Shown: one piece after another, positions 15,946-24,912 of the stretch
How positions within the stretch are numbered: the stretch's first letter is position 1
Layout of the letters: each line of letters starts with the position of its first letter
Virus record (IMG/VR): IMGVR_UViG_3300029787_000002
Location: 41,633-105,632 of that record
DNA from: a virus
Length of the DNA stretch: 64,000 nt
Direction: 5' to 3' (one strand)
Program-made: the position numbers and the translations under genes
Notes under the pieces: generated by a model
Databases searched by the model: none
What the model was told of the DNA's origin: nothing
Seen by the model: the letters and a program-made list of their open reading frames with translations, nothing else

Positions 15946-16305
15946 ATGAAAGCATTCGCAGTTGCCCTGCTCGGTTTGGCGATCTCCGCCCCCGTCATGG
16001 CAGGTCCATACGTTGAGTCCAAACACGAGTTCAAAGGGACTGATGAAGACTACAGTAAGGCAGTCCACCAAGGACGTGTCGGTTATTCAACCAAGTCAGG
16101 TCGTTTCTCTCCATATATTGAAGGTGGTTTTGGTGTTTCCGTTCCTGAGAGTGGGGATAATGAAACATTCAAAGTTATTGAAGTTGGTAGTAAAGTAAAG
16201 ATCACTGACAAGTTCGGTGCTTATGGTAAGTGGGAGAACAAATTCCAAGATAGCGATGACACTCGCGATTGGAAGTTTGAAGTTGGCACCAAGTACAAAT
16301 TCTAA
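15946..16305 (+). CDS. Exported small beta-barrel-like protein (copy 1)
   Basis: A 119-residue protein from ATG 15946; an upstream in-frame ATG at 15874 overlaps the promoter and is unlikely. The signal peptide MKAFAVALLGLAISAPVMA is cleaved before GPYVE. The mature 100 residues alternate in a beta pattern with Gly/aromatic turns (GRFSPYIEGGFGVSV) and end in KFEVGTKYKF. A terminal Phe with this pattern is the recognition signal of outer-membrane barrel proteins. A second protein of the same plan lies at 48347. It precedes pstS by 11 bases in the same unit, so a role in outer-membrane passage, perhaps of phosphate, is possible but unproven. Confidence 0.75.
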   Translation: MKAFAVALLGLAISAPVMAGPYVESKHEFKGTDEDYSKAVHQGRVGYSTKSGRFSPYIEGGFGVSVPESGDNETFKVIEVGSKVKITDKFGAYGKWENKFQDSDDTRDWKFEVGTKYKF

Positions 16306-16316
16306 GGGATTGACCA

Positions 16317-17318
16317 ATGAAACGTTCACTCGCTTTAATCGCAGCAGGTTTGACTGCTGCTCTCGCTATTCCTACAGGAGCAAACGCTTTCTGGTGGGGT
16401 GGAGAAGAAAAGAAAGAAGAATTTAGAATCAATGGTGCAGGTGCATCATTCCCTGCCATGTTGTATGCCAACTGGTTTAATTCATTCTCAAAAGAAACTG
16501 GTAACAAAGTCAACTACCAAGCAGTTGGTAGTGGTGCAGGTGTTCGTCAGTTTATTGCTAAGACAGTGGACTTCGGTGCCTCTGATGGTGCTGTAAAGGA
16601 CAGTAAGCAACCTGCTGAAGGTATGGTTCACATTCCTATGACTGGTGGTGCTATTGTTCCTGCTTATAATAATCCTGGTTGTGATCTGAAGATGACACAA
16701 CTGGAACTTGCTGATGTCTTCCTTGGTAAGATTGCTGATTGGTCTTACTTCGGTTGTGAGGGTGGTGTTATTAAAACTGTTCATCGTTCTGATGGATCTG
16801 GTACTACTAAGGGTTTCACTAACTCTTTGTCAGCATTCTCTCCTGAGTGGAAGAAGACTGTAGGCACAGGTAAGTCAGTAAAATGGCCAGTTGGTATTGG
16901 TGGTAAAGGTAACAGTGGTGTTGCTGCTTCTATCAAACTTACACCTGGTGCTATTGGTTATGTTAACTATGGTTATGTGCAAAATGAGGAAGCACTTGAG
17001 CAACCTGCACTTCAAAACAAGGCAGGTAACTTTGTGAAGGCATCTGCTGAGACTGCTTCTGCAGGTCTTGGTAAGATTATTCTTGATGATCAACTTCGTG
17101 GTGCTGATGCTAACCCTGCAGGTGATAACTCATACCCAATCGTTTCTTTGACTTGGATTCTTGCATACCCTGAGTATGATAAGAATGAAGCAGTGAAGGA
17201 AACTCTTCGTTATGCACTGACTCCTACTCAACAGCAGAAGGCAGACAGTCTTGGTTATGTTCCTCTTCCTGAGGAGTTGAGATTGAAGGCACTTGAGGCA
17301 GTAGAAAGTCTCAAATAA
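16317..17318 (+). CDS. pstS: Phosphate ABC transporter substrate-binding protein PstS
   Basis: A 333-residue periplasmic phosphate-binding protein of host type. The signal peptide MKRSLALIAAGLTAALAIPTGANA is followed by INGAGASFPAMLYANWF, the first phosphate-binding loop, and HRSDGSGTTKGFT near 158, the second. It carries phosphate to the host PstCAB importer, raising uptake for phage DNA synthesis. It is the last gene before a perfect terminator and lies downstream of a candidate Pho box, consistent with induction under phosphate starvation. It looks full length, with all loops present. No other pst gene is in the window. Confidence 0.96.
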   Translation: MKRSLALIAAGLTAALAIPTGANAFWWGGEEKKEEFRINGAGASFPAMLYANWFNSFSKETGNKVNYQAVGSGAGVRQFIAKTVDFGASDGAVKDSKQPAEGMVHIPMTGGAIVPAYNNPGCDLKMTQLELADVFLGKIADWSYFGCEGGVIKTVHRSDGSGTTKGFTNSLSAFSPEWKKTVGTGKSVKWPVGIGGKGNSGVAASIKLTPGAIGYVNYGYVQNEEALEQPALQNKAGNFVKASAETASAGLGKIILDDQLRGADANPAGDNSYPIVSLTWILAYPEYDKNEAVKETLRYALTPTQQQKADSLGYVPLPEELRLKALEAVESLK

Positions 17319-17346
17319 TCTGCATACATAATAATGAAACTAAACG

Positions 17347-17372
17347 GAGACCTTTCGCAGGTCTCTTTTTTT
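17347..17372 (+). terminator. Intrinsic terminator after pstS
   Basis: Perfect 7-bp stem GAGACCT / AGGTCTC with loop TTCGC followed by seven T. It ends the pstS transcript just before the next ORF. Confidence 0.93.
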
Positions 17373-17373
17373 A

Positions 17374-17604
17374 ATGAATATCTATTTGAATTTAAAACCA
17401 AATAATTACGATGGAGAATCGGATCTCCTAACATTAGACTTGCCAAAGGATCATTTAGATGATATAATGCGTTATGTGAGACCAATTGCTGATAACACTA
17501 AGCAAGCAGATCACCAGGTCCTAAAGGATCTGATCAAAGAGTGTATGTTAACTATTTCACAAAGGAACTATGAGCGTAAGAATCGTAAGAACAAAAAGCG
17601 GTGA
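17374..17604 (+). CDS. Small hypothetical protein
   Basis: A 76-residue protein starting two bases after the pstS terminator run. It has an acidic beta-start (MNIYLNLKPNNYDGESD), a helical middle and a strongly basic end (NYERKNRKNKKR). No signal peptide or membrane segment. It overlaps the next gene by 35 bases in another frame. Probably transcribed from readthrough or an unseen promoter. Unknown function; it may act near gp43 because the following genes lead into the polymerase. Confidence 0.55.
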   Translation: MNIYLNLKPNNYDGESDLLTLDLPKDHLDDIMRYVRPIADNTKQADHQVLKDLIKECMLTISQRNYERKNRKNKKR

Positions 17605-17986
17605 AGATGTCATCTCTGACCTGTTCGAGGTAACTACTAAAGAGGACCCTGAGAAAGCAGTAGCATTTCAACTACGTTATCCTTATAATGTTTGGTTGGA
17701 GAATCGTGAGGAACCTGAGTTGCTTACGGAAGTTGAGGGTGAAGAACGTCTCAACAAAAACTCAAATCCCAATATTCGCTTTGAACCTTGGGCACCTTTA
17801 TCAAAGGATAGAAGTATTATGTTGAAACTTGATGAAGTTGTCAGCGCATACGAAACCTATCCTGAGGTAGAGGAAAAATACAACAAAATCGTGGAGGCAG
17901 AAAGTGGAAGAGGAAATGCTGCAACAGGAGTTACGTTTGATCCTCCTGAAGGATCGTCCCCAGTATCTCTTGGGCAAAATAACTGA
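17570..17986 (+). CDS. Conserved-looking hypothetical protein upstream of gp43
   Basis: A 138-residue protein opening MSVRIVRTKSGEDVISDLFEV, a pattern like a small SH3-type or Sm-like beta barrel, followed by FQLRYPYNVWLENR, FEPWAPLSKDRSIML and a helical VEEKYNKIVEAES tail. It has no membrane segment. The opening 'KSGEDVI' style is seen in small proteins of T4-like cyanophages (from memory). The 3' end overlaps the next ORF by 83 bases. Function unknown; the location suggests a replication accessory protein. Confidence 0.65.
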   Translation: MSVRIVRTKSGEDVISDLFEVTTKEDPEKAVAFQLRYPYNVWLENREEPELLTEVEGEERLNKNSNPNIRFEPWAPLSKDRSIMLKLDEVVSAYETYPEVEEKYNKIVEAESGRGNAATGVTFDPPEGSSPVSLGQNN

Positions 17987-18161
17987 ACTAGATGAAGAAC
18001 CTAGCATCTTAATTGAAAAATGCTTTGAGGTCGTTGGTGATGAGGAAATCATACCCTTCCCCAAGTACACAGATCAACGAGATTTGTTCTTGACATCTGA
18101 GCAAATCTTTACTATACTGGAACCGAGTTCCAAACTTGTAGAGATCTACAACAATACATGA
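17904..18161 (+). CDS. Hypothetical protein overlapping the gp43 start
   Basis: An 85-residue ORF from GTG 17904, or 81 residues from ATG 17916. It is acidic, with LLGKITELDEEPSILIEKCFEV and EEIIPFPKYTDQRD, and a helical end (SEQIFTILEPSSKLVEIYNNT). The end overlaps gp43 by four bases (ATGA), which strongly suggests a real coupled gene, although the 83-base overlap with the previous ORF leaves its start uncertain. Function unknown. Confidence 0.6.
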   Translation: MEEEMLQQELRLILLKDRPQYLLGKITELDEEPSILIEKCFEVVGDEEIIPFPKYTDQRDLFLTSEQIFTILEPSSKLVEIYNNT

Positions 18162-20662
18162 GTTCATTCTATACAAACATTCAACTCGCAGGAGACACGA
18201 TCCTTTATCGGGGATATGAGAACGGAGAACCCGTTCAATTTCGTACACAGTTTTCTCCTACATTGTATGTTCTATCTAAGAATGCAACCGAAGAATACAA
18301 GACCCTTGATGGTCGCCCTGTAGCACCTATGCAGTTTCAGACTGCAAGGGAAGCAAGGGAATTTATCAAGACCTATGATGGGGTCGAAAGTTTTGAGGTG
18401 CATGGTTATGAAAGATTCGTATATCAGTATATCCGTCGTGAGTTTCCTGACGGTGTAGACTATGATATCAAAAAAATCAAAATGTTTGCATTGGACATTG
18501 AGGTTCAATGTGACAATGGTTTCCCCTCAGTAGAGGAAGCAGCAGAAGAAATGCTATCAATCACCATCAAAGACATGGTGACAAAACAGTATTACACTTG
18601 GGCGATGCGTGAGTTTGATCCCCCTGAAGGAGTCAAGGCAAAGTTTTTCTGGACAGAAAATGAAATGCTTACTGACTTTATTACTTGGTGGGCACAGAAC
18701 ACTCCTGACATCTTGACAGGATGGAACGTCAATCTTTATGACGTCCCATACATTGCTCGTCGTGTAAATAGAGTATTAGGTTCAAAGTGGACAAAATCAT
18801 TGTCACCTTGGAATCGTGCAAACGAAAGGGAAGTTTATGTCCAAGGACGGAAGAACTATGCTTATGACCTTAGTGGGATCAATATTCTTGACTATCTTGA
18901 TCTTTATCGTAAGTTTACTTATAGTAACCAAGAGTCCTATCGACTCGACCATATCGCTTTCGTTGAGTTAGGACAACGTAAGGTTGACCATAGTGAGTAT
19001 GAAAACTTCAAAGACTTCTATACAAAAGATTGGCAGAAGTTTATGGAGTACAACATCCAAGACGTTGAGTTGATCGACAGACTGGAAGACAAGATGAAGT
19101 TGCTTGAACTAGCAATCACTATGTCATATGATGCCAAGGCAAACTTTGAGGATGTATATTCTCAGGTTCGCATGTGGGATACTATCATCTATAACTATCT
19201 TACAGATCGAAAGGTCGTGGTGCCACCTCGAAAAGGTGCAGCAAGGAAGAACGAAAAGTATGCAGGTGCTTATGTTAAAGAACCGAAGACTGGATGCTAT
19301 GATTGGGTGGTCAGTTTTGACCTTAATAGTCTGTATCCTCACCTTATTATGCAGTACAATATTTCCCCAGAGACCCTCGTCGAACAACGTCATCCAAAGG
19401 TTACAGTTGATCGAATCCTTAAAGAGGAACTAACTTTCGAGAAAGACTATTGTGTCTGTGCCAACGGTGCTCAATACCGTAAAGACGTCCATGGGTTCTT
19501 ACCCGAAATCATGCAGAAGATCTATGATGAACGTACCATTTACAAGAAAAGGATGCTACAAGCAAAGCAGCATCTTGAACATGCCAAGACACCTGCAGAG
19601 ACCTTGGCACTACAAAAAGATATATCAAAGTTCAACAACATCCAAATGGCAAGAAAGATCCAACTCAACTCTGCCTATGGTGCCATTGGAAACCAATACT
19701 TCAGATACTACAATCTGGCAAATGCTGAGGCGATTACTCTCTCTGGGCAAGTAAGTATTCGATGGATTGAAAACAAAATGAACGAGTACCTCAACAAGGT
19801 ACTCAAAACTGATGGAGATGATTATGTTATTGCTTCTGATACTGATTCTATCTACCTTAATCTTGGTCCTCTGGTCCAAGGTGTATTCAAGGGCGGAGAA
19901 ACGGATGTTAAGAGGGTCGTTACTTTCCTTAACAAGGTGTGTGAGGTGGAATTTGAAAAATATATTTCGGATTCTTACCAAACGCTCGCCACATATGTCA
20001 ACGCTTACGAGCAGAAAATGATTATGAAGCGTGAGAACATTGCTGAAAAGGGTCTATGGACTGCTAAGAAGCGATACATTCTCAACGTATGGGACAGTGA
20101 GGGTGTTCGTTATGAAACACCTAAACTTAAGATCATGGGTCTGGAGGCAGTTAAGTCTTCTACTCCTATGGCATGTCGTGAGGCGATTCGTAAATGCTTT
20201 ACCATTATCATGAATGAAGGTGAAGCAGAAGCACAGAAGTTTATCAAAGACTTCAAGACTGAGTTCTGTTCATTGCCAGTTGAAGACATCTCATTCCCAA
20301 GGGGATGCAACGGAATAAATAAGTGGGCGAACCCGACCACTATCTACAGCAAAGGCACACCCATTCATGTTCGTGGTGCTTTGTTGTACAACTTTTACAA
20401 CAAGAAAAACAAATTGACTCACAAGTATCCTCTGATACAAGATGGTGAAAAGGTCAAGTTTGTGTACATGAAGACTCCAAACAAGATCAATGAAAACGTG
20501 ATCAGTTACCTAAACACTTTCCCCAAAGAGTTTGGTCTTAACAATCATGTGGACTATGATCTACAGTTCTCTAAGTCTTTCCTTGAACCTGTAAAGGTTA
20601 TCTTGGACACTATCGGGTGGAAACATGAAAAAGTAGCATCATTGGAGTTTTTATTTGCATGA
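18158..20662 (+). CDS. 43: DNA polymerase gp43 (family B)
   Basis: Family B replicative polymerase with 3'-5' proofreading, 834 residues (T4: 898). Exonuclease motifs in order are FALDIEVQCDN (Exo I, near 112), LTGWNVNLYDVPY (Exo II, near 188) and YNIQDVELIDRL (Exo III, near 300). Polymerase motif A is SFDLNSLYPHLI near 388, motif B KIQLNSAYGAIGN near 502 and motif C ASDTDSIYLNL near 566. All catalytic Asp residues are present. The C-terminus ASLEFLFA is the expected clamp-binding tail for gp45. No intein or intron interrupts it. Confidence 0.98.
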   Translation: MSSFYTNIQLAGDTILYRGYENGEPVQFRTQFSPTLYVLSKNATEEYKTLDGRPVAPMQFQTAREAREFIKTYDGVESFEVHGYERFVYQYIRREFPDGVDYDIKKIKMFALDIEVQCDNGFPSVEEAAEEMLSITIKDMVTKQYYTWAMREFDPPEGVKAKFFWTENEMLTDFITWWAQNTPDILTGWNVNLYDVPYIARRVNRVLGSKWTKSLSPWNRANEREVYVQGRKNYAYDLSGINILDYLDLYRKFTYSNQESYRLDHIAFVELGQRKVDHSEYENFKDFYTKDWQKFMEYNIQDVELIDRLEDKMKLLELAITMSYDAKANFEDVYSQVRMWDTIIYNYLTDRKVVVPPRKGAARKNEKYAGAYVKEPKTGCYDWVVSFDLNSLYPHLIMQYNISPETLVEQRHPKVTVDRILKEELTFEKDYCVCANGAQYRKDVHGFLPEIMQKIYDERTIYKKRMLQAKQHLEHAKTPAETLALQKDISKFNNIQMARKIQLNSAYGAIGNQYFRYYNLANAEAITLSGQVSIRWIENKMNEYLNKVLKTDGDDYVIASDTDSIYLNLGPLVQGVFKGGETDVKRVVTFLNKVCEVEFEKYISDSYQTLATYVNAYEQKMIMKRENIAEKGLWTAKKRYILNVWDSEGVRYETPKLKIMGLEAVKSSTPMACREAIRKCFTIIMNEGEAEAQKFIKDFKTEFCSLPVEDISFPRGCNGINKWANPTTIYSKGTPIHVRGALLYNFYNKKNKLTHKYPLIQDGEKVKFVYMKTPNKINENVISYLNTFPKEFGLNNHVDYDLQFSKSFLEPVKVILDTIGWKHEKVASLEFLFA

Positions 20663-20811
20663 CAACTAAATATGTGGTATCATATCAAAAAGCATTTGGT
20701 ATCCCAGATAAGAGAGAGCAATCTTTCGAGGAAGAATCAGAAGCAAAATGGTTTGAGCGTGCCATGAAACGTTCTAATTTTATTACAACTATGACGGAGG
20801 TCAAAGAGTGA
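20659..20811 (+). CDS. 50-residue hypothetical protein between gp43 and uvsX
   Basis: Small ORF whose ATG overlaps the gp43 stop and whose stop overlaps the GTG start of uvsX (GTGA). It begins [14 protein letters not shown] and has an acidic-basic helix ([16 protein letters not shown]). The perfect coupling at both ends supports expression. No homologue is recognised. Confidence 0.65.
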   Translation: MTTKYVVSYQKAFGIPDKREQSFEEESEAKWFERAMKRSNFITTMTEVKE

Positions 20812-21815
20812 ACTCATTTCTAAAGGATGTATCAAGTGAAATTGATAATGATTATGCCAGTCTTGTCTCCGATGGAGTTTCAGCAGGAGATACTAGCAAT
20901 TTCATTGACACTGGTAGTTATATCTTTAATGCTCTCGTTAGCGGAAGCATCTATGGGGGTGTACCAGGGAATAAGATCACTGCTATTGCGGGTGAGTCTT
21001 CCACTGGCAAAACTTTCTTTTGCCTTGGCATTGTTCAACATTTTCTTGAGTCTAACCCAGATGCAGGAGTGATCTACTTTGAGTCTGAGTCTGCTATTTC
21101 TAAGCAGATGATTGAAGATAGGGGTATTGATTCTACTCGTATGATGATTGTACCTGTAACTACAGTACAAGAGTTTCGACATCAATCAATCAAGATCATT
21201 GACAAGTATATGGGACTTGATGATAAGAAACCTATGATGTTTGTTCTTGATTCTCTTGGTATGTTATCTACTTCTAAAGAAGTAACTGACAGTGAGGAAG
21301 GTAAAGAAACTCGTGACATGACAAGAGCACAAGTTGTTAAGTCTATCTTCCGAGTTTTGACTCTTAAGTTGGGTAAAGCAAATGTTCCTATGTTAGTTAC
21401 TAACCATACCTATGATGTTGTAGGTGCCTACATTCCTACTAAAGAAATGGGTGGTGGAAGTGGACTTAAGTATGCATCTTCAAGTATCATCTTTCTCTCT
21501 AAGAAAAAAGAAAAGGATGGTAAAGAAGTAGTTGGTAATATTATCAAATGTAAGAATGCTAAATCACGTTTAACCAAGGAGAACTCGCAAGTTGAAACAC
21601 GTCTTTATTACGACCGTGGACTGGACAGGTATTACGGACTACTGGAGTTGGGTGAGAAGTATGGAGTCTTCCAACGGAAGGGGAATCGCGTTGTTGTTGG
21701 GGAATCTTCCGTTTATCCTTCTGCTATTCTTGCCAATCCTGAGAAATATTTCACCGAAGAAATAATGAACAAACTAGATGAAGCAGCAGCAAAAGAGTTT
21801 AGGTATGGCAACTAA
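20808..21815 (+). CDS. uvsX: RecA-like recombinase UvsX
   Basis: A 335-residue strand-exchange protein of the RecA/UvsX family. The start is GTG 20808, overlapping the small upstream gene and preceded by a good GGAGG. Walker A GESSTGKT is at residues 62-69. Walker B is [10 protein letters not shown] near 150, and loop 2 is around [11 protein letters not shown]. It coats ssDNA and drives recombination-dependent replication with gp32, gp41 and gp59, all encoded in this window. Confidence 0.96.
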   Translation: MNSFLKDVSSEIDNDYASLVSDGVSAGDTSNFIDTGSYIFNALVSGSIYGGVPGNKITAIAGESSTGKTFFCLGIVQHFLESNPDAGVIYFESESAISKQMIEDRGIDSTRMMIVPVTTVQEFRHQSIKIIDKYMGLDDKKPMMFVLDSLGMLSTSKEVTDSEEGKETRDMTRAQVVKSIFRVLTLKLGKANVPMLVTNHTYDVVGAYIPTKEMGGGSGLKYASSSIIFLSKKKEKDGKEVVGNIIKCKNAKSRLTKENSQVETRLYYDRGLDRYYGLLELGEKYGVFQRKGNRVVVGESSVYPSAILANPEKYFTEEIMNKLDEAAAKEFRYGN

Positions 21816-22371
21816 TTTAAAAGACTATGTTAGAACGTATGATCAATTGGTTGACGCTGATCTTTGTCAGAGGATACTTGAAGCGTTTGGAAAATCCAAC
21901 GGTGAGTATATTGATCGAGAGCAGCGACCTTCCTTCACGGAACTGAATCTAACAAATAGACTCAGAGCAAAAGATCCTTTATGGTCTGATATTCATGTCA
22001 AACTAGAGGATGCTTTTATTGATGCTACACAAATGTATATGGAAGAACTGGATTTAGGTCCAGACTTTCCATCAAAGTATTGCTTTGAAGAATTACGATT
22101 AAAATATTATCAAAACAATGGGCATGACCAGTTCAAGAACCATGTCGATGTACAAGACTACAACAGCGCACGTCGTTTCCTTGTTTGTTTCTTGTACCTA
22201 AACAGTGTCGGGATGGGAGGTCAAACACATTTTCCAAAGTTGGACTGTACAATTGAACCGAAGTGTGGTAGGATACTATTGTTCCCATCTACTTGGCAGT
22301 ACAGACATGCGGGTCTACCCCCTGAGTCCAACAACAAGTACATCGTTGGCACCTATTTGCACTATCTCTAA
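21805..22371 (+). CDS. 2OG-Fe(II) oxygenase, prolyl-4-hydroxylase type (B)
   Basis: A 188-residue protein from ATG 21805, overlapping uvsX by 11 bases. Iron ligands are H113-x-D115 in KNHVDVQD and H168 in YRHAGLPP; K178 in [13 protein letters not shown] is at the 2-oxoglutarate position. The pattern [16 protein letters not shown] is the hallmark of the P4H-like branch. The target could be a host or phage protein, or modified DNA. It sits in the recombination-replication cluster between uvsX and gp41, where such genes are common in cyanophages. Confidence 0.85.
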   Translation: MATNLKDYVRTYDQLVDADLCQRILEAFGKSNGEYIDREQRPSFTELNLTNRLRAKDPLWSDIHVKLEDAFIDATQMYMEELDLGPDFPSKYCFEELRLKYYQNNGHDQFKNHVDVQDYNSARRFLVCFLYLNSVGMGGQTHFPKLDCTIEPKCGRILLFPSTWQYRHAGLPPESNNKYIVGTYLHYL

Positions 22372-23750
22372 TGTCCCTCGAACTCACGATTCTTAGTAAT
22401 CTCGTCTATAATGAGAAGTATGCTCGCAAGGTCCTTCCCTTCCTGAAGGTAGACTACTTTACTGAGAAGACTCTCAAGGTTATCTTTCTGGAGATCCATG
22501 AGTACATCAGTCAGTATAACGGTTTACCATCTCTCAATGCCATTAGTATTGAGTGTCAAGAAAGGAATGATCTAAGTGACGAGCAATATAAAACTGTTCT
22601 GGAGACTTTAAATGTCCTTTCCGATGATCCCACAGACTACGATTGGATCGTTGATACTACGGAAAAGTGGTGTCAAGAGCGTGCGATCTACCTATCTCTT
22701 ATGGAGAGTGTCAAGATTGCTGACGGTCAAGATCCCAAGAAAGATAAGGGTGCCATTCCCCAGATTCTTTCAGATGCATTAGGGGTTTCCTTTAATCAAA
22801 GTGTTGGACATGATTACATGGACAACGCATTTGATCGTTTTGATTACTACCATCGTAAGGAAGATAAGATTCCTTTTGACTTAGAGTTCTTTAATAAGAT
22901 CACTAAAGGTGGACTGGTAAACAAATCTTTGAATGTTGCACTTGCAGGCACAGGTGTCGGTAAGTCTTTGTTTATGTGTCACGTTGCAGCAAGTATGCTA
23001 CTCCGAGGTAAGAATGTTTTATACATCACTTGTGAGATGGCAGAAGAAAAGATTGCAGAAAGGATTGATGCTAATCTTATGAACGTCAACATCCAGAAAC
23101 TCTCTGAGTTACCTCGTATGATGTTTGAAAAGAAGATTCAGCAGTTAGGAAAGAAGACTCAAGGTAAGTTAATCATTAAAGAATATCCAACTGCTTCGGC
23201 ACATGTTGGTCACTTTCGATCTTTGATTTCTGACCTTGCTCTCAAAAGAAGTATTAAACCTGATATTATATTTGTAGACTACCTCAACATTTGTGCCTCT
23301 GAAAGGTACAAAGGATCTATTGTTAACTCTTATACCTATGTTAAAGCAATTGCTGAAGAACTCAGGGGACTTGCTGTTGAAACTAATGTCCCCATTGTCT
23401 CTGCGACACAAACGACTCGCTCTGGTTTTGGGAGTACTGATGTTGATCTCACTGATACGAGTGAGTCCTTTGGTCTTCCTGCCACTGCTGATCTTATGTT
23501 CGCTCTTATCTCGACTGAGGAACTTGAGGGAATGAATCAGATCATGGTCAAGCAGTTGAAGAATAGATACAATGATCCGACTATGAACAAAAGGTTCTGT
23601 ATCGGTATTGACAGAGCGAAGATGAGGTTGTATGATGTAGAGGAATCTGCTCAGACTGATATCGTTGACTCTGGTCAAGAAGATCTAGAAAAGAATCTAG
23701 TCAAACGTTTCACTTCATCCAAACCTTTCGATGCACTCTCCTATGATTGA
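22371..23750 (+). CDS. 41: Replicative DNA helicase gp41 (DnaB-like)
   Basis: A 459-residue hexameric 5'-3' helicase of the replisome. Walker A GTGVGKS is near residue 194, Walker B IIFVDYLNIC near 300, and the DnaB-type loop VSATQTTRSGFGSTDV near 345. The N-terminal domain is helical. It acts with primase gp61 and loader gp59. The start overlaps the previous stop (TAATG), and mazG begins within the last eight bases. Length and motifs are normal. Confidence 0.96.
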   Translation: MSLELTILSNLVYNEKYARKVLPFLKVDYFTEKTLKVIFLEIHEYISQYNGLPSLNAISIECQERNDLSDEQYKTVLETLNVLSDDPTDYDWIVDTTEKWCQERAIYLSLMESVKIADGQDPKKDKGAIPQILSDALGVSFNQSVGHDYMDNAFDRFDYYHRKEDKIPFDLEFFNKITKGGLVNKSLNVALAGTGVGKSLFMCHVAASMLLRGKNVLYITCEMAEEKIAERIDANLMNVNIQKLSELPRMMFEKKIQQLGKKTQGKLIIKEYPTASAHVGHFRSLISDLALKRSIKPDIIFVDYLNICASERYKGSIVNSYTYVKAIAEELRGLAVETNVPIVSATQTTRSGFGSTDVDLTDTSESFGLPATADLMFALISTEELEGMNQIMVKQLKNRYNDPTMNKRFCIGIDRAKMRLYDVEESAQTDIVDSGQEDLEKNLVKRFTSSKPFDALSYD

Positions 23751-24144
23751 TTTTAACAAGTATACAAAGTTCGTTAACGCTGTAACATCAGAAGAAAGTA
23801 AGTACGGTGGTCATTTCCAAGATCGTCTAAGAGACTTATACTCTAAAGATTTTCAAACACACAGAGCACTGACTGCTGCACTAGGACTATGTGCTGAGTC
23901 AGGTGAGTTCACTGAGATAGTAAAGAAGATACTATTCCAAGGTAAACCAGTCAGTCAAGAGAATCTATTTCATATGAAACGTGAACTAGGTGATATCATG
24001 TGGTATTTTATACAGGCATGTATAGCACTAGATGTATCTCCTGAGGAGGTCATTGAAATGAATGTGGACAAACTAAAAGCACGTTACCCAGGTGGCGAGT
24101 TTGATGTTCACTTCTCTGAAAACCGTAAACAAGGTGACGTATGA
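23743..24144 (+). CDS. mazG: MazG-like nucleotide pyrophosphohydrolase
   Basis: A 133-residue all-alpha NTP-PPase. The metal-binding signature is LGLCAESGEFTEIVKK (ExxE) with RELGDIMWYFIQ (ExxD) about 35 residues later. The start used is ATG 23743, an 8-base overlap with gp41; ATG 23731 is an alternative. Cyanophage MazG was first linked to ppGpp control, but biochemical reports favour hydrolysis of deoxynucleotides. It therefore probably recycles or cleans the nucleotide pool. It overlaps the following gene by four bases. Confidence 0.93.
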   Translation: MIDFNKYTKFVNAVTSEESKYGGHFQDRLRDLYSKDFQTHRALTAALGLCAESGEFTEIVKKILFQGKPVSQENLFHMKRELGDIMWYFIQACIALDVSPEEVIEMNVDKLKARYPGGEFDVHFSENRKQGDV

Positions 24145-24419
24145 TTGGTAAACTAGACCCAGATGAAAGGGTTCTGTCTGATACAGAACCTATGCAACTT
24201 ACTCCTGATCTGATTAATCAGATTAATGAGAAGATGGCACACACAAAGAAGGATGGTTCCTTCAACTGGTTGACTACTGATGATTATGAAATTCAAATCG
24301 CAGGTACGTTTGCTGCTGATAGATTTATTGTCATCAAGAACGTATCCAAGAATCCTTGGGTACCTTCCCAACCTCACCCCAACTATGACTATAAAAAAAA
24401 GGAGTTTAAAAAATTATGA
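24141..24419 (+). CDS. Small hypothetical protein downstream of mazG
   Basis: A 92-residue protein. The N-terminus MIGKLDPDERVLSDTEPMQL is polar, the middle DDYEIQIAGTFAADRFIVIKNVS is a beta-hairpin-like core, and the end PNYDYKKKEFKKL is basic. No signal peptide or membrane helix. It overlaps both neighbours by four bases, so it is part of the gp41-mazG operon. Function unknown. Confidence 0.6.
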   Translation: MIGKLDPDERVLSDTEPMQLTPDLINQINEKMAHTKKDGSFNWLTTDDYEIQIAGTFAADRFIVIKNVSKNPWVPSQPHPNYDYKKKEFKKL

Positions 24420-24655
24420 AAGACTTAAAAGTTCCATTTGCCATCGTATCATTTCTGTTAGTTCAAGGAGCAGGTGCAGTATGGTGGGCGTCCCAAGTTG
24501 ATGGACGAGTCCGAACTCTTGAAACTCAAAGTTTGAATATCGCAAAAGAGAATCGTAGATACATTGAGCAAGTAATTCAACCATCTTATGGAATTGGTAA
24601 AAATTGGAAAAATCAATATCATGATGAGTGGGTTCTAAAAGGAGGTTGGAAATAG
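24416..24655 (+). CDS. Small membrane-anchored protein
   Basis: A 79-residue product with an N-terminal hydrophobic helix, VPFAIVSFLLVQGAGAVWWASQ, followed by a coiled-coil-like segment (VRTLETQSLNIAKENRRYIEQ). An anchor plus short coil is common in phage membrane-associated accessory or spanin-like proteins, but there is no lipobox. It ends one base before the next ORF. Function unknown. Confidence 0.6.
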   Translation: MKDLKVPFAIVSFLLVQGAGAVWWASQVDGRVRTLETQSLNIAKENRRYIEQVIQPSYGIGKNWKNQYHDEWVLKGGWK

Positions 24656-24656
24656 G

Positions 24657-24860
24657 TTGAAACAAGTTTGGAAGATCTGGAAGTATGCTTTAGGATCATT
24701 CAATGATAATAAAACTAAGAGATATGATGACATCATATGCATCATTAGAACTATTATTTTTACTCAGTTGGTAATTACCAACTTCTTTATTATTGCTGGT
24801 AACATCAGACACTGGAACGATCATTACTCACCACCTAATTATGAACATATTCGTGACTGA
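24657..24860 (+). CDS. Small membrane protein with TTG start
   Basis: A 67-residue ORF whose only plausible start is TTG 24657. AAAAGGAGG lies about 16 bases upstream, which is rather far. Residues 27-47 (CIIRTIIFTQLVITNFFIIAG) form a transmembrane helix; the rest is charged with a His/Pro-rich end. It directly follows another small membrane gene, so the two may work as a pair. The start is uncertain. Confidence 0.45.
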   Translation: MKQVWKIWKYALGSFNDNKTKRYDDIICIIRTIIFTQLVITNFFIIAGNIRHWNDHYSPPNYEHIRD

Positions 24861-24869
24861 CCGTACCTC

Positions 24870-24876
24870 ATAAATA
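24870..24876 (+). promoter_or_regulatory. Late-type promoter motif ATAAATA
   Basis: ATAAATA lies 37 bases upstream of the ATG at 24913, in a short non-coding gap. T4 late promoters use TATAAATA as a -10 read by gp55-programmed polymerase. The call rests on similarity and position. Confidence 0.4.
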
Positions 24877-24912
24877 TCAGGGGACGAGAATGATTTGGAG
24901 ATCTAAAGAGTA

